This document shows positions 54,093-63,147 of a stretch of DNA of 64,000 nucleotides, in pieces. The DNA lies in contig JBBRBO010000008.1 in the NCBI GenBank assembly GCA_038205805.1, forward strand, positions 10,176-74,175. Direction: 5' to 3'. Position 1 is the stretch's first letter. The number at the start of each line of letters is the position of its first letter. Both the position numbers and the translations under genes were made by a program. The notes below the pieces were generated by a model that saw nothing but the letters and a program-made list of their open reading frames with translations, ran no database searches and had not been told where the DNA came from. This DNA comes from JBBSBY01 sp038205805. Lineage in GTDB: Bacteria > Desulfobacterota > Desulfomonilia > Desulfomonilales > Desulfomonilaceae.

Positions 54093-55037
54093 ATGAAAAA
54101 CTTGGAAAACTTCTTTTGCGGATATGAGCGAGTTTCACTGCGCAAGCGCTGCGTCGCCGGACTGCTCATGAGCCTTTGGTGCATGAGCGGCCTTAGCTGG
54201 AGCAAGGTGGAGCCTTCGGGTGGCGCTGATTGCCCTACCTTGCCGGCATGCCCCGGCGTGACCGCCGAGCAACGGGTGCCTTTACCGCCCACAGTTCAGC
54301 AGGCGGTTCCCGACCCGAAACCGGTGAAGCCGCCGCCTCTCAAGCCCGCTCAGGGCAAGGGTAAATATGAAGGAATGTACCGCGTACCTGTATCCATCCT
54401 GGAAATGGGGAGCCCAAACGATCAGGGTAGACCCGACGAACACCCACAGCGCCGCGTTACCCTCCGTGAGTTTTACATTGCCAAGGAAATGATCACGGCG
54501 GCTGATTTCAGCGAATTTCTTACCAAAGAGGGGCTACGCTCTCGGGAGGGGAGCGCCAGGATCAAGCTTGACGCCTCGGATTGCCCCATCGTGCGCGATG
54601 GTAAGGTGTATCGCCCCAAAGAGGGAAAGGGCGGGGATGCAGTCACGTACGTATCGTGGTACGGCGCTGCGGAATACGCTGAATGGGCCGGGGGACGCTT
54701 GCCCACATCAGCCGAATGGGAACGAGCAGCGTTGGCCACCGGAGCGCCGGTGATCGAAGACAAGCAGGTGTTTCTCGGTGAGGCGCCCCCAAACCTAGCC
54801 GCCATGAAAGACAAGATGGTAGGTTTTCTCTGGCAGTGGTGCTCTGATTGGTATGAGAAGGACTACTATACGGTAAGCGTAAATGTGAGCCCTCCGGGAC
54901 CGGCCCTTGGCTTCGAGAAAGTCATTCGTGGAGGATCGTGGGCTGCGGCGGAATCGTCCAAGCGCATCAAGAACCGACATAGAGCGGCGCCGCAGGGGTA
55001 TTATGACACCGTGGGTTTTCGGATCGTAAAGGACTAA
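54093..55037 (+). CDS. Secreted formylglycine-generating-enzyme (SUMF1/FGE-sulfatase) fold protein
   Basis: A 314-residue protein with an N-terminal signal-like segment (RCVAGLLMSLWCMSGLSWS) and a proline-rich linker (VKPPPLKPA). The FGE-fold domain (about 90-314) has MGSPNDQGRPDEHPQRRVTL, FYIAKEMITAADFSEF, YVSWYGAAEYAEWAGGRLPTSAEWERAA, FLWQWCSDWY and VIRGGSW...RIKNRHRAAP...GFRIV. Many such proteins are not sulfatase activators but bind partners or act as PvdO/EgtB-like enzymes; only one Cys of the FGE pair is seen near the end. GTG at 54084 is an alternative start. Confidence 0.82.
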   Translation: MKNLENFFCGYERVSLRKRCVAGLLMSLWCMSGLSWSKVEPSGGADCPTLPACPGVTAEQRVPLPPTVQQAVPDPKPVKPPPLKPAQGKGKYEGMYRVPVSILEMGSPNDQGRPDEHPQRRVTLREFYIAKEMITAADFSEFLTKEGLRSREGSARIKLDASDCPIVRDGKVYRPKEGKGGDAVTYVSWYGAAEYAEWAGGRLPTSAEWERAALATGAPVIEDKQVFLGEAPPNLAAMKDKMVGFLWQWCSDWYEKDYYTVSVNVSPPGPALGFEKVIRGGSWAAAESSKRIKNRHRAAPQGYYDTVGFRIVKD

Positions 55038-55155
55038 CGGCGGCTTTACTTCACCGCAAGCGGGGTCACGCATCGGCCCCGCAACAGACCGGTGCGTGAA
55101 TGCGTAAATGTTCACGGGACGCCGATCATCCACTGGGAGCCCGGTGACCGGTTAC

Positions 55156-57741
55156 CTAACCAGTGTGGAAAGCCAAATGATCGCCTTCCACCGAGCCTTG
55201 AATGGTTGACCCGGCTTGGGCTTTCCCTGAAAGTAGCTCCAGAGCCAAGGGATTCTCGATAAGCCGCTGAATGGCCCGTTTGAGAGGCCGAGCCCCGTAT
55301 GCGGGGTCGAAGCCTTCCTCAGCCAACAAGGTCCGCGCCTCGTCGGTCAAACGTATAGAGATCTTGTGTTCAGCCAAACGCTTGTTGACCCGTGCAATCT
55401 GAATATCCACAATCTCTTTGATCTGCTCTTTGGTCAACGCATGGAAGATAATAATATCGTCCAGACGGTTCAGGAATTCAGGTTTAAAGTGATACCGCAA
55501 GGCTTCGAGTACCCGATTGCGCATAGTCTCTTCGTCGCGGCCGGCGAATTCGCGTATTTCGCTGGATCCTATATTCGAGGTCAGGATGATGATGGTGTTC
55601 TTGAAGTCAACGGTGCGCCCTTTGCCGTCCGTCAAACGTCCGTCCTCCAAAATCTGGAGTAGGGCATTAAAAACTTCAGGATGCGCCTTTTCTATTTCAT
55701 CAAAGAGCACCACCGAGTACGGTCTGCGTCGAACGGCCTCAGTCAAATAGCCGCCCTCCTCGTATCCGACGTATCCGGGGGGCGCTCCGATGAGCCGAGA
55801 CACGGAATGGCGTTCCATGTATTCGCTCATGTCAACGCGAACCATGGCTTGTTCGTCGTCGAAGAGAAACTCGGCGAGGGCTCTAGCAAGCTCGGTTTTG
55901 CCGACGCCCGTCGGACCGAGAAAGATAAACGAACCGATGGGCCGATTGGGGTCTTGTAAACCCGACCTGGCCCGTCGCACTGCGTCCGCAACGGCTCGGA
56001 TGGCTTCGGATTGCCCGATAACTCGCTGAGCTATGCGTCCTTCCATGTTCAGGAGCTTTTCCAGGTCACCCTCGAGCATCTTGGATACGGGGATACCCGT
56101 CCATTTGGCGACCACTTCAGCAATGTCTTCCGGGCCTACTTCTTCTTTCAGTAGACCGCCCGCGTCTTGGATCTTGATAAGCTCCGCATTCTTCTCTTCT
56201 ATGTCCTTCTGGAGGGCGACTAAAATGCCGTATTTCAATTCCGCCGCCTGACCGAGATTGCCTTCGCGTTCGGCTTTTGCGGCCTCGGTCTTGGAACGCT
56301 CGAATCGTTCCTTCAGTAGGCGCAGTTCCGAAATGATGCCTTTTTCCTGATTCCACTGCTTCTTGTAAACGTCAACCTCTTCCGTGAGCCGCTTGACGTC
56401 GTCGTTTACCTTCTCCAGACGTTCCTTACTCGCGACATCGCCCTCTTTGGTGAGCGCTTGCTGCTCGATCTGCAACTGTATGATCTTGCGCTGTATTTCG
56501 TCTATTTCCGTGGGCATGGAATCAATTTCGATCCTGAGCTTCGAAGAAGCTTCGTCCACTAGGTCGATAGCCTTATCGGGGAGAAAGCGATCCGTGATAT
56601 AGCGATTCGACAACGTAACCGCAGCAATAATGGCTGCGTCTTGGATACGCACGCCGTGATGGACCTCGTAGCGCTCCTTGAGTCCGCGTAGAATCGAAAT
56701 CGAATCCTCGACACTGGGTTCGGCGACGTAAATCGGCTGAAACCGGCGCTCAAGGGCCGCGTCCTTCTCGATATATTTGCGATACTCGTTGATCGTCGTA
56801 GCTCCGACGGCTCGTAGCTCACCTCGCGCGAGCGCCGGTTTCAACATGTTGGAAGCGTCCATGGCTCCCTCAGCCGCCCCTGCACCGACCAGAGTGTGCA
56901 TTTCGTCTATGAAAAGGATAATTTCACCCGCCGCTGAGGTAATCTCCTTTAGCACGGCCTTCAGGCGCTCCTCGAATTCGCCCCTGTACTTCGCGCCGGC
57001 GACCATCTGGCCGACGTCCAGGGCCAAGACTCGCTTGTTTTTTAAGGATTCGGGAATGTCACCCGAAATAATTCGTCCTGCGAGGCCTTCCACAATAGCG
57101 GTCTTCCCAACACCAGGATCGCCGATGAGCACAGGGTTGTTCTTCGTGCGTCGCGAGAGGACCTGAACGATGCGCCGGATCTCGTCATCTCGGCCGATGA
57201 CGGGGTCGAGCTTGCCCTTTCTCGCCGCCTCGGTAAGATCCTGAGTAAACTTCTTGAGGGCCTGATATTTATCTTCAGGGGATTGGTCCGTGACCCGTTG
57301 AGAGCCTCGTATATCCGTAAGCACCGTGTAGATGCGATCACGTGTCACGCCCTTGCCGCTCAGGATGCGGTGAGCGGCCGAACCGGACAGCTCAGCGAGG
57401 GCGATGAGTAAATGTTCTACGGAGACATACTCGTCTTTGAGCTGCTCCATTTCTTTAAAAGACGCTTCAAGTACGGCCCGCAGTTGCGTAGAGAAATACT
57501 TGTCGCTCAAGCTCCCTGACTGGCTGGGGAGTCGTTCCACGGCTTTCAGGGCGTCGTCTCGTACGCGATCGGCGTCTACTCCGAGTTTCTTGAGTATTTC
57601 AATACAGATTCCTTGTTCATCCGCCAGGAGTGCCAGGAGCAGATGCTCTGTGTCGACTTGAGGATTTCCGTGATTTGCGGCAATTTGTTGCGCCGCTTCG
57701 AGAGCTTCTTGTGACTTCAGGGTGAATTTGTCCGCACGCAT
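55156..57741 (-). CDS. clpB: ATP-dependent disaggregase ClpB
   Basis: An 861-residue Hsp100 chaperone. Start MRADKFTLKSQEALEAAQQIA is characteristic. The N-domain is followed by AAA1 (GDPGVGKTAIVEGLA; FIDEMHTLVGAGA), the coiled-coil middle domain (about 400-520) that identifies ClpB rather than ClpA, and AAA2 (GPTGVGKTELARALAEFLF; LFDEIEKAHPEV). It works with DnaK to rescue aggregates. GGAGG lies nine bases upstream of ATG 57741. It is divergent from the HD-GYP regulator, with a fair sigma-70-like promoter between. Confidence 0.97.
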   Translation of the reverse strand: MRADKFTLKSQEALEAAQQIAANHGNPQVDTEHLLLALLADEQGICIEILKKLGVDADRVRDDALKAVERLPSQSGSLSDKYFSTQLRAVLEASFKEMEQLKDEYVSVEHLLIALAELSGSAAHRILSGKGVTRDRIYTVLTDIRGSQRVTDQSPEDKYQALKKFTQDLTEAARKGKLDPVIGRDDEIRRIVQVLSRRTKNNPVLIGDPGVGKTAIVEGLAGRIISGDIPESLKNKRVLALDVGQMVAGAKYRGEFEERLKAVLKEITSAAGEIILFIDEMHTLVGAGAAEGAMDASNMLKPALARGELRAVGATTINEYRKYIEKDAALERRFQPIYVAEPSVEDSISILRGLKERYEVHHGVRIQDAAIIAAVTLSNRYITDRFLPDKAIDLVDEASSKLRIEIDSMPTEIDEIQRKIIQLQIEQQALTKEGDVASKERLEKVNDDVKRLTEEVDVYKKQWNQEKGIISELRLLKERFERSKTEAAKAEREGNLGQAAELKYGILVALQKDIEEKNAELIKIQDAGGLLKEEVGPEDIAEVVAKWTGIPVSKMLEGDLEKLLNMEGRIAQRVIGQSEAIRAVADAVRRARSGLQDPNRPIGSFIFLGPTGVGKTELARALAEFLFDDEQAMVRVDMSEYMERHSVSRLIGAPPGYVGYEEGGYLTEAVRRRPYSVVLFDEIEKAHPEVFNALLQILEDGRLTDGKGRTVDFKNTIIILTSNIGSSEIREFAGRDEETMRNRVLEALRYHFKPEFLNRLDDIIIFHALTKEQIKEIVDIQIARVNKRLAEHKISIRLTDEARTLLAEEGFDPAYGARPLKRAIQRLIENPLALELLSGKAQAGSTIQGSVEGDHLAFHTG

Positions 57742-57822
57742 AATTCTGGGCCTCCACGCCAAAAACATCAGTGAATTATTCAATTGGCGCCCTCGCGAAC
57801 TGCCGGCGCAAGACGCTCTAAT

Positions 57823-57850
57823 CAGGTATGCACTATCACCCGCATGTCAA
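57823..57850 (-). promoter_or_regulatory. Possible promoter of clpB
   Basis: On the minus strand TTGACA (57850-57845), a 16-base spacer and TACCTG (57828-57823). The -35 is perfect, the -10 is weak. No heat-shock sigma-32 or CIRCE element was seen. Confidence 0.4.
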
Positions 57851-57871
57851 CCTCAAAAACAGCTGAAGTTC

Positions 57872-57900
57872 TTGACAGATTTGGGCGTTGTGCATACTAT
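57872..57900 (+). promoter_or_regulatory. Sigma-70 promoter of the HD-GYP regulator gene
   Basis: TTGACA (57872-57877), exactly 17 bases and TACTAT (57895-57900), five of six matching bases in the -10. It argues that the gene starts at 58010 rather than at the upstream in-frame codons. Confidence 0.7.
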
Positions 57901-58009
57901 GCCATTAGGCGGCAAAGTAGTTTGTACGACCGCCCCAAGGCGTTTTGATGCGCCCTTACACCCCCGTTCGGGTAGCTGTTGCACGACCATGTTACCCTCA
58001 GGGAACTCC

Positions 58010-59611
58010 ATGAAGAGCCTATATCTCACCCCTGTTACGGCTGACATTACACCGCCGAACGAGGGGGATACGCATACCGAGAGCATGAGCGCAGCATTGG
58101 CTGCCGAGGCCGCTAAATTACGTACGCAAGCCGGTCTCGTATTGGCTGTGGATGATGATGAGATCAGTCTGGCAGTGCTCAAAGAGCTGCTGGAACTCAG
58201 CGGCTTTACCGTTGTTACGGCACGAGAGGGCGAAAAAGCCATAGCCCTGTTCCAGGAAATACGTGCGGATCTCGTAATAACGGACATTAGAATGCCGAGG
58301 ATGGACGGCCTTGAGCTGCTGCGGCGGATCAGACAAATTGATGAGTCTGCGCCGGTTATACTCGTTACGGGACACGGCGACATGGACTATGCGCTGAAGG
58401 CTCTTCGCAGAGGCGCTTACGATTTTCTCCTGAAACCCATCACCGTGGAAATCCTTCTGAATGCGGTAAGAAAGGGCATCGAGCATAGCAGACTCAAGCG
58501 TTTCGAGAGAGACTACCGCACGTTGCTGGAACGGCAAGTCGCCTCGCGCACCAAAGAACTTGCTGAAACGAACAAATTCCTCAAAGGCATTCTCAACAGC
58601 TCCACAAGCGTCTCGATTGTGCTCACCGATTTCAACAAAAAGGTTCTCTTTTGGAACGCCGGCGCCGAGAACATCTTTGGTTATACTGCGGGTGAGATGA
58701 TTGGCCGGCCCATCACAAAGCTTTACCTGAAAAATTCAGAACTTCCTGCGGACTTGCCTCAATTGATGCGAAATATGAGCGGCCCCATGGAGGCGGTGAG
58801 GGCGAACGTTGTTCAGCGGGCGAAGGACGGGCGGGAGCTTACAATTTCGCTTACCATCTCGGCCATGAGAGACGACTCCAACAAGGTGCTGGGTATCCTC
58901 GGTCTGGGACAGGACGTCACCGAGCAGGTGCGGCTGAACGATGAATTGATACGTTCGTATCAGCGTATTCGGCGAATCCAAGGCGCATCCATTTTTGCCC
59001 TTGCTCGTCTCGCGGAATCCAGGGATGGTGAAACAGGCAATCACCTCGAGCGAATGCAGGCATATTGCAAGATTTTGTGTGATTATCTGAAGGAGCAGGA
59101 AAAGTATCGTCTGGTCCTCACTTCACAGTTTGTGGAAGATTTGATTCAAGTATCCGTGCTGCATGATATCGGTAAAGTGGGAATCCCCGACAACATCCTC
59201 TTTCATAATCAGAAGTATCAACCCGAAGAATTCGAGATAATGAAGCTTCATGCCCATTACGGCGGTCAAGCTCTGGATGACGCAGCTTCGCGGGCCGGCC
59301 AAAAAGAGAGCTATTTTCAACTTGCTAGGGATATCGCCTACTACCACCACGAAAGATGGGACGGCTCCGGCTACCCAGATGGACTGGTGGGCGAAGAAAT
59401 CCCCTTGGGCGCTCGAATAGTGGCCTTGGCCGACGTATATGATGCGCTCACGACGAAAAGGCGCTATAAACGGGCATATTCACATGCGGAAGCCCGAGAC
59501 GTGATCGTGGCGGACAGCGGCAAACATTTCGATCCCGATGTCGTGCAGGCGTTTGTGGCCATGGATCTCGAATTCGGCCGGATTCGAGCCTTGGGCGCCG
59601 GCGCACATTAA
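58010..59611 (+). CDS. Response regulator with PAS and HD-GYP domains
   Basis: A 533-residue signalling protein. The receiver (about 42-160) has DDDE, phospho-acceptor D92 (LVITDIRMPRMDG), T and K. A coiled coil and a PAS domain (about 195-310, KKVLFWNAGAENIFGYTAGEMIGRPI) follow, then an HD-GYP domain (about 340-533) with LHDIGKVGIPD, HHERWDGSGYPDGL and ARIVALADVYDAL. It is expected to hydrolyse cyclic di-GMP in response to phosphorylation and a PAS ligand. The start has CAGGGA upstream and follows a sigma-70 promoter; the reading frame is open to 57722 but crosses that promoter. Confidence 0.93.
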   Translation: MKSLYLTPVTADITPPNEGDTHTESMSAALAAEAAKLRTQAGLVLAVDDDEISLAVLKELLELSGFTVVTAREGEKAIALFQEIRADLVITDIRMPRMDGLELLRRIRQIDESAPVILVTGHGDMDYALKALRRGAYDFLLKPITVEILLNAVRKGIEHSRLKRFERDYRTLLERQVASRTKELAETNKFLKGILNSSTSVSIVLTDFNKKVLFWNAGAENIFGYTAGEMIGRPITKLYLKNSELPADLPQLMRNMSGPMEAVRANVVQRAKDGRELTISLTISAMRDDSNKVLGILGLGQDVTEQVRLNDELIRSYQRIRRIQGASIFALARLAESRDGETGNHLERMQAYCKILCDYLKEQEKYRLVLTSQFVEDLIQVSVLHDIGKVGIPDNILFHNQKYQPEEFEIMKLHAHYGGQALDDAASRAGQKESYFQLARDIAYYHHERWDGSGYPDGLVGEEIPLGARIVALADVYDALTTKRRYKRAYSHAEARDVIVADSGKHFDPDVVQAFVAMDLEFGRIRALGAGAH

Positions 59612-59909
59612 CCGACCGCTTCTTCTCAATGGCGTCGCTTACTTTCATAACGACTCACCGGCGTTGAGGCGGTACCGCTGAACGGTTATCTCTATCTTAC
59701 CCTTAGCGATTATTCTCCTGAAATCGTTCCCGCTATGGTCAGCTACACTTGCCGTCCCCATTCATCCTCTTTGTAAATAGCCCAAAAGCGCTTTATAGTG
59801 AATACATGAGCCGGGATGTTATTGCCCCGTCCGAGCGCACGATCGCCGCCTTTGCCCGACGCTGAAGCGGCCGTAATTGCTGAATGTTTACAGACCAGGA
59901 GGTATGCTA

Positions 59910-60983
59910 ATGCCGACGTTATTCGATTCCTTTACTTTGAAAGATGTAACCCTACGTAATCGCATAGGGGTTTCTCCCATGTGCCAATATTTCTCCGACG
60001 ACGGCTTTGCAAACGATTGGCATCTTGTCCACTTGGGTTCGAGAGCGGTGGGTGGCGCAGGTCTTATCATTGCCGAGGCCACCGCGGTCGAGCCGCGTGG
60101 GCGGATTTCGCCCTTTGACGCCAGCCTCTGGCAAGACGAGCAGATCGAGCCTCTGGCGCGCATCACCAAATTCCTGAAAGAGCTTGGAACCGTTCCCGGT
60201 ATCCAACTCGCTCACGCCGGCCGCAAAGGGAGCGCAGCTCGGCCATGGGAGGGCGATCACCACCTTAAAGACGATGAGGGTGGCTGGGAGACGATTGCGC
60301 CGAGCCCCCTGGTGTTCGGTGGAAAGTTGTGGAAGGTCCCCCATGAGATGTCGAAAGAGGATATTCGCTCAGTGCAAGAATCGTTTAAAGCGGCAACCCG
60401 TAGAGCCTTTGACGCAGGTTATCAATGGGTGGAGCTTCACGGCGCACACGGCTATTTGGCCCACAGCTTCTATTCGCCGTTGACCAATAAACGCAACGAC
60501 GAGTACGGCGGCAGCTTTGACAACAGAATCCGTTTCATTGTGGAGACACTTGCCGGAATCAGATCCGTATGGCCGGAAAACCTGCCCCTTGGTGTGAGAA
60601 TAAGTTGCTCGGATTGGGTCGAGGGTGGTTGGACCATAGAAGATTCGATCGCATTATCTCGCAAACTGAAAGAAAACGGGGCCGATCTGATAGATTGTAG
60701 TTCCGGTTTCAACACACCTGATCACAAGCAGTATCCCTTTGGTCCGGGCTGGCAAGTTCCTTTTGCCGCGCGTATCCGGGCGGAAGTCGATATCCCCACC
60801 GCCGCGGTTGGTTTGATAACGGAACCTGCCCAAGGGGACGCAATTATCCGCGAGGGTAAAGCGGACATTGTGCTCTTGGCGCGACGCATGTTGCGGGAGC
60901 CCTATTGGGCGATCAACGCGGCAAAGGCTTTGGGGGCGGAAGACGCGGTTCCGGTCCCGTCGCCATACGCTCGTTGGGTTTAG
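59910..60983 (+). CDS. Old yellow enzyme family NADH:flavin oxidoreductase (YqjM-like)
   Basis: A 357-residue FMN-dependent ene-reductase of the thermophilic-like/YqjM group. It begins LFDSFTLKDVTLRNRIGVSPMCQY with the conserved redox Cys (C25), and has HLGSRAVGGAGLIIAEATAV, the ligand-binding histidines in ELHGAHGYLAHSFYSPLTNKR and a DRIVLLARRMLREPYW-like end. AGGAGG lies eight bases before ATG 59910. Natural substrates of the group are unclear; they reduce activated C=C bonds. It ends at a shared terminator. Confidence 0.92.
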   Translation: MPTLFDSFTLKDVTLRNRIGVSPMCQYFSDDGFANDWHLVHLGSRAVGGAGLIIAEATAVEPRGRISPFDASLWQDEQIEPLARITKFLKELGTVPGIQLAHAGRKGSAARPWEGDHHLKDDEGGWETIAPSPLVFGGKLWKVPHEMSKEDIRSVQESFKAATRRAFDAGYQWVELHGAHGYLAHSFYSPLTNKRNDEYGGSFDNRIRFIVETLAGIRSVWPENLPLGVRISCSDWVEGGWTIEDSIALSRKLKENGADLIDCSSGFNTPDHKQYPFGPGWQVPFAARIRAEVDIPTAAVGLITEPAQGDAIIREGKADIVLLARRMLREPYWAINAAKALGAEDAVPVPSPYARWV

Positions 60984-60997
60984 TGTGGGAATTGAAC

Positions 60998-61025
60998 GGC
61001 GCCCTGGGGATTGGCCCGCGGCGCC
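60998..61025. terminator. Bidirectional terminator between convergent genes
   Basis: GGCGCC (60998-61003) and GGCGCC (61020-61025) pair, with an inner GGG/CCC. ATTTTC follows on the plus strand. It lies between the flavin enzyme stop and the stop of the minus-strand gene at 61030. Confidence 0.6.
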
Positions 61026-61029
61026 ATTT

Positions 61030-61902
61030 TCAGACGGTAAGTTCGGAGATATCCACGTTGCGGGCGAGCCTTGCCTTCAGCTTTGCGAATGAAGACCCGA
61101 CGTACACATTGATCACCGGAGTTGGCGTATGCAGAGCGGCTAGATACGTGTCATGACGGCAACGGAGCACCACCAGACGTCCCTTTTTCTCGGATCGCAC
61201 TTTAGGACCGGCGGAATCGTCCCCGAAGTTCGCCTCGAAGGCGCGGCGTTCCAGGTATGCGGCCCAGCCGTGCTTGCTGATGAAATCCATGGCCTCTTGC
61301 CGTTTGACTTTCGGTTCTTTAGCGTCCTGCATCATGTGGATCGTGCCTCGGAAAAGGAGATCTTCGATAATAAACATGTACTTCTTGCCTTGAAGAGCGC
61401 CCTTGAAGGTGGCGCCGCGTAAATCTTCACGCTTCCGGGAAAAGAGTTCGAGTGTCCAAGAATTGTTCTGCTCGGGATCCGATATTACAAAAGTTTCAAT
61501 GGTCTGGGGATTTTTTGCATACGGCGCCGATTCCGAAGGCGAAAGTTGAGCGCCCGCTTGAGGCGACGGCGTATCCTCCGCCGCTGGTCTTAGGGGAGCT
61601 TCGATGTTTTTGAGCTCAGGCCGCGCCGCTTTCCACCGCTTGAAATCGTCCTTCGTAAACAGTCCTTTGCGGAGAAGCATCTTCAGCAGGGATTCAAATT
61701 CAGGTAGACTGATCCCATACTTCTGCATAAAACGCTTAGTGCGCATTCCCAGCCGAAGATCCTCCAGTACGGCTTCGACGGTAAGTCGAGCGGCCGATGG
61801 ATCGGCTGCGGATGTCTTATCATCCTCGAAAGTAGCATGCGCTTCGTCAGGGGGTTTCACGCCGTTCAATTGTACACAGCTCCATTCATCAGCAAAACTC
61901 AA
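61030..61902 (-). CDS. Protein of unknown function with a KYxIS helical module
   Basis: A 290-residue cytoplasmic protein. Residues about 39-92 hold the helical module also seen in the zinc-ribbon protein at 42616: VEAVLEDLRLGMRTKRFMQKYGIS and FESLLKMLLRKGLFTKDDF. A Pro/Ser-rich linker follows, then a C-terminal domain of about 160 residues (TLELFSRKREDLRGATFKGAL, FIIEDLLFRGTIHMMQDA). No known domain is recognised. It is convergent with the flavin enzyme gene and stands alone. Confidence 0.72.
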   Translation of the reverse strand: MSFADEWSCVQLNGVKPPDEAHATFEDDKTSAADPSAARLTVEAVLEDLRLGMRTKRFMQKYGISLPEFESLLKMLLRKGLFTKDDFKRWKAARPELKNIEAPLRPAAEDTPSPQAGAQLSPSESAPYAKNPQTIETFVISDPEQNNSWTLELFSRKREDLRGATFKGALQGKKYMFIIEDLLFRGTIHMMQDAKEPKVKRQEAMDFISKHGWAAYLERRAFEANFGDDSAGPKVRSEKKGRLVVLRCRHDTYLAALHTPTPVINVYVGSSFAKLKARLARNVDISELTV

Positions 61903-62723
61903 GGAGGAATCCTACAATCAGACCAGCCTTAAGAAAAACCAATCGCTTAGGCGCCGCTTCGCGACATTCGTTAGCCGCCGGAAAATCACTCAAATGCAGA
62001 TATAATGCTCTACTATAGCACAGAGCCGCATATTGGGAAACTACCATTCGTGGAGATCATTCACCGTGCCTACGGCAGTCTGAAGGGAACCACGGCTGCA
62101 AAGGAACTCAATTTCGTACGGAGCGTTCCACGAGAGTTTGAGGTGATCGGGTCAAGCCCGGTGAATATGCGCTTACGTTCCTCTTGACCGGAGGGACAGC
62201 GTATGCTGCATTTTGAGCGCTGATACATTTGACATTTACCCCGTGCAATGTTAGTTTTTACCTATTATGGAATCGGCCTCTTAACCGATTCTCCATCTTG
62301 ACGGCGACTCATACGGGGATAATCATATCCGAGTCGTTCGGTAGAAGGGATTTGATACATCCAGCCTCAATACGGGGCGCCGACTTTACATTTCGAGGAT
62401 AATCACCGCTGGGTGACCACATTCGGGCGCAATGAATACGTGCTTCCCACGTAGTATGTCCCAATGTGTGGACCTTTACGGTCACGAGCGAGCGTTGTGG
62501 GTAAACTCCGCGTGTGTGAGCGATTAGTCCTCTATGGAGATCAAGGTCGTCTGCGCTTCCGTTTCTAAGAATCTTGCGATTAGCCGAAAGGCAAATCACC
62601 GCTTGCACATCTATATTCAACAAGAGGGGACCAGCTACCGGTCTCGTTGTCTTACACTTTGGCCGGTGCGTCACGCGATTTTGTCGCGTGTTCCCTTGTA
62701 CCTGAAAAAGGAGAAATCTATTA
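61903..62723. other. Long intergenic region upstream of rpsU
   Basis: About 820 bases without a gene I can support. A 60-codon open frame at 62005 (starting MLYYSTEPHIG) has no ribosome-binding site or recognisable product. The hairpin at 62672-62690 lies at its right end. Confidence 0.5.
62672..62690 (+). promoter_or_regulatory. Leader hairpin of rpsU
   Basis: CACGCGA-TTTTG-TCGCGTG is a perfect 7-bp stem that ends about 33 bases before the S21 start. It could be an autoregulatory leader element or an mRNA processing site. Confidence 0.45.
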
Positions 62724-62924
62724 ATGCCGGGAGTTTATCTAAAAGAGGACGAGCCGTTTGAAAACGCCCTAAGGCGATTTAAAAAACAAGTTCAGAAATC
62801 CGGGGTGTTGACCGAGACTAAAAAACGCAGAGCTTATGAGAAGCCCAGCGTGAAGCGCAAGAGAAAGGCTATGGCGGCTCGGAAACGGCTCCTGAAGAAA
62901 TTGCGAAGAATGCGCAGCAGATAA
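62724..62924 (+). CDS. rpsU: Ribosomal protein bS21
   Basis: A 66-residue basic protein of the 30S subunit. The sequence MPGVYLKEDEPFENALRRFKKQVQKSGVLTETKKRR is diagnostic, with a very basic tail (RKRLLKKLRRMRSR). AAGGAG lies ten bases upstream. It is monocistronic here. It affects mRNA recognition on the 30S subunit. Confidence 0.96.
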   Translation: MPGVYLKEDEPFENALRRFKKQVQKSGVLTETKKRRAYEKPSVKRKRKAMAARKRLLKKLRRMRSR

Positions 62925-63147
62925 GCCGGCGCTCATTATATAGATAATAGTTCACCAGGTCGATTTACTATTCGGCAAAAGTTCGGGTGGTCGGAAGGTG
63001 TGGGTAATCCTTGCTTCCGGTCGGTCAACTACGGAGCCGTCGTCGGCCTGGTGAACAATCACGAGAGTATAATGCCGATAGGCGGTATAGTTGACGCCAT
63101 GCCGATTTCCGGAGGTTTGACGTAACGGATTGAGATCAAAAGCATTT

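Noticed and set aside
62005..62187. A 60-codon open frame upstream of rpsU
   Set aside because: No ribosome-binding site, no recognisable family, and length expected by chance.
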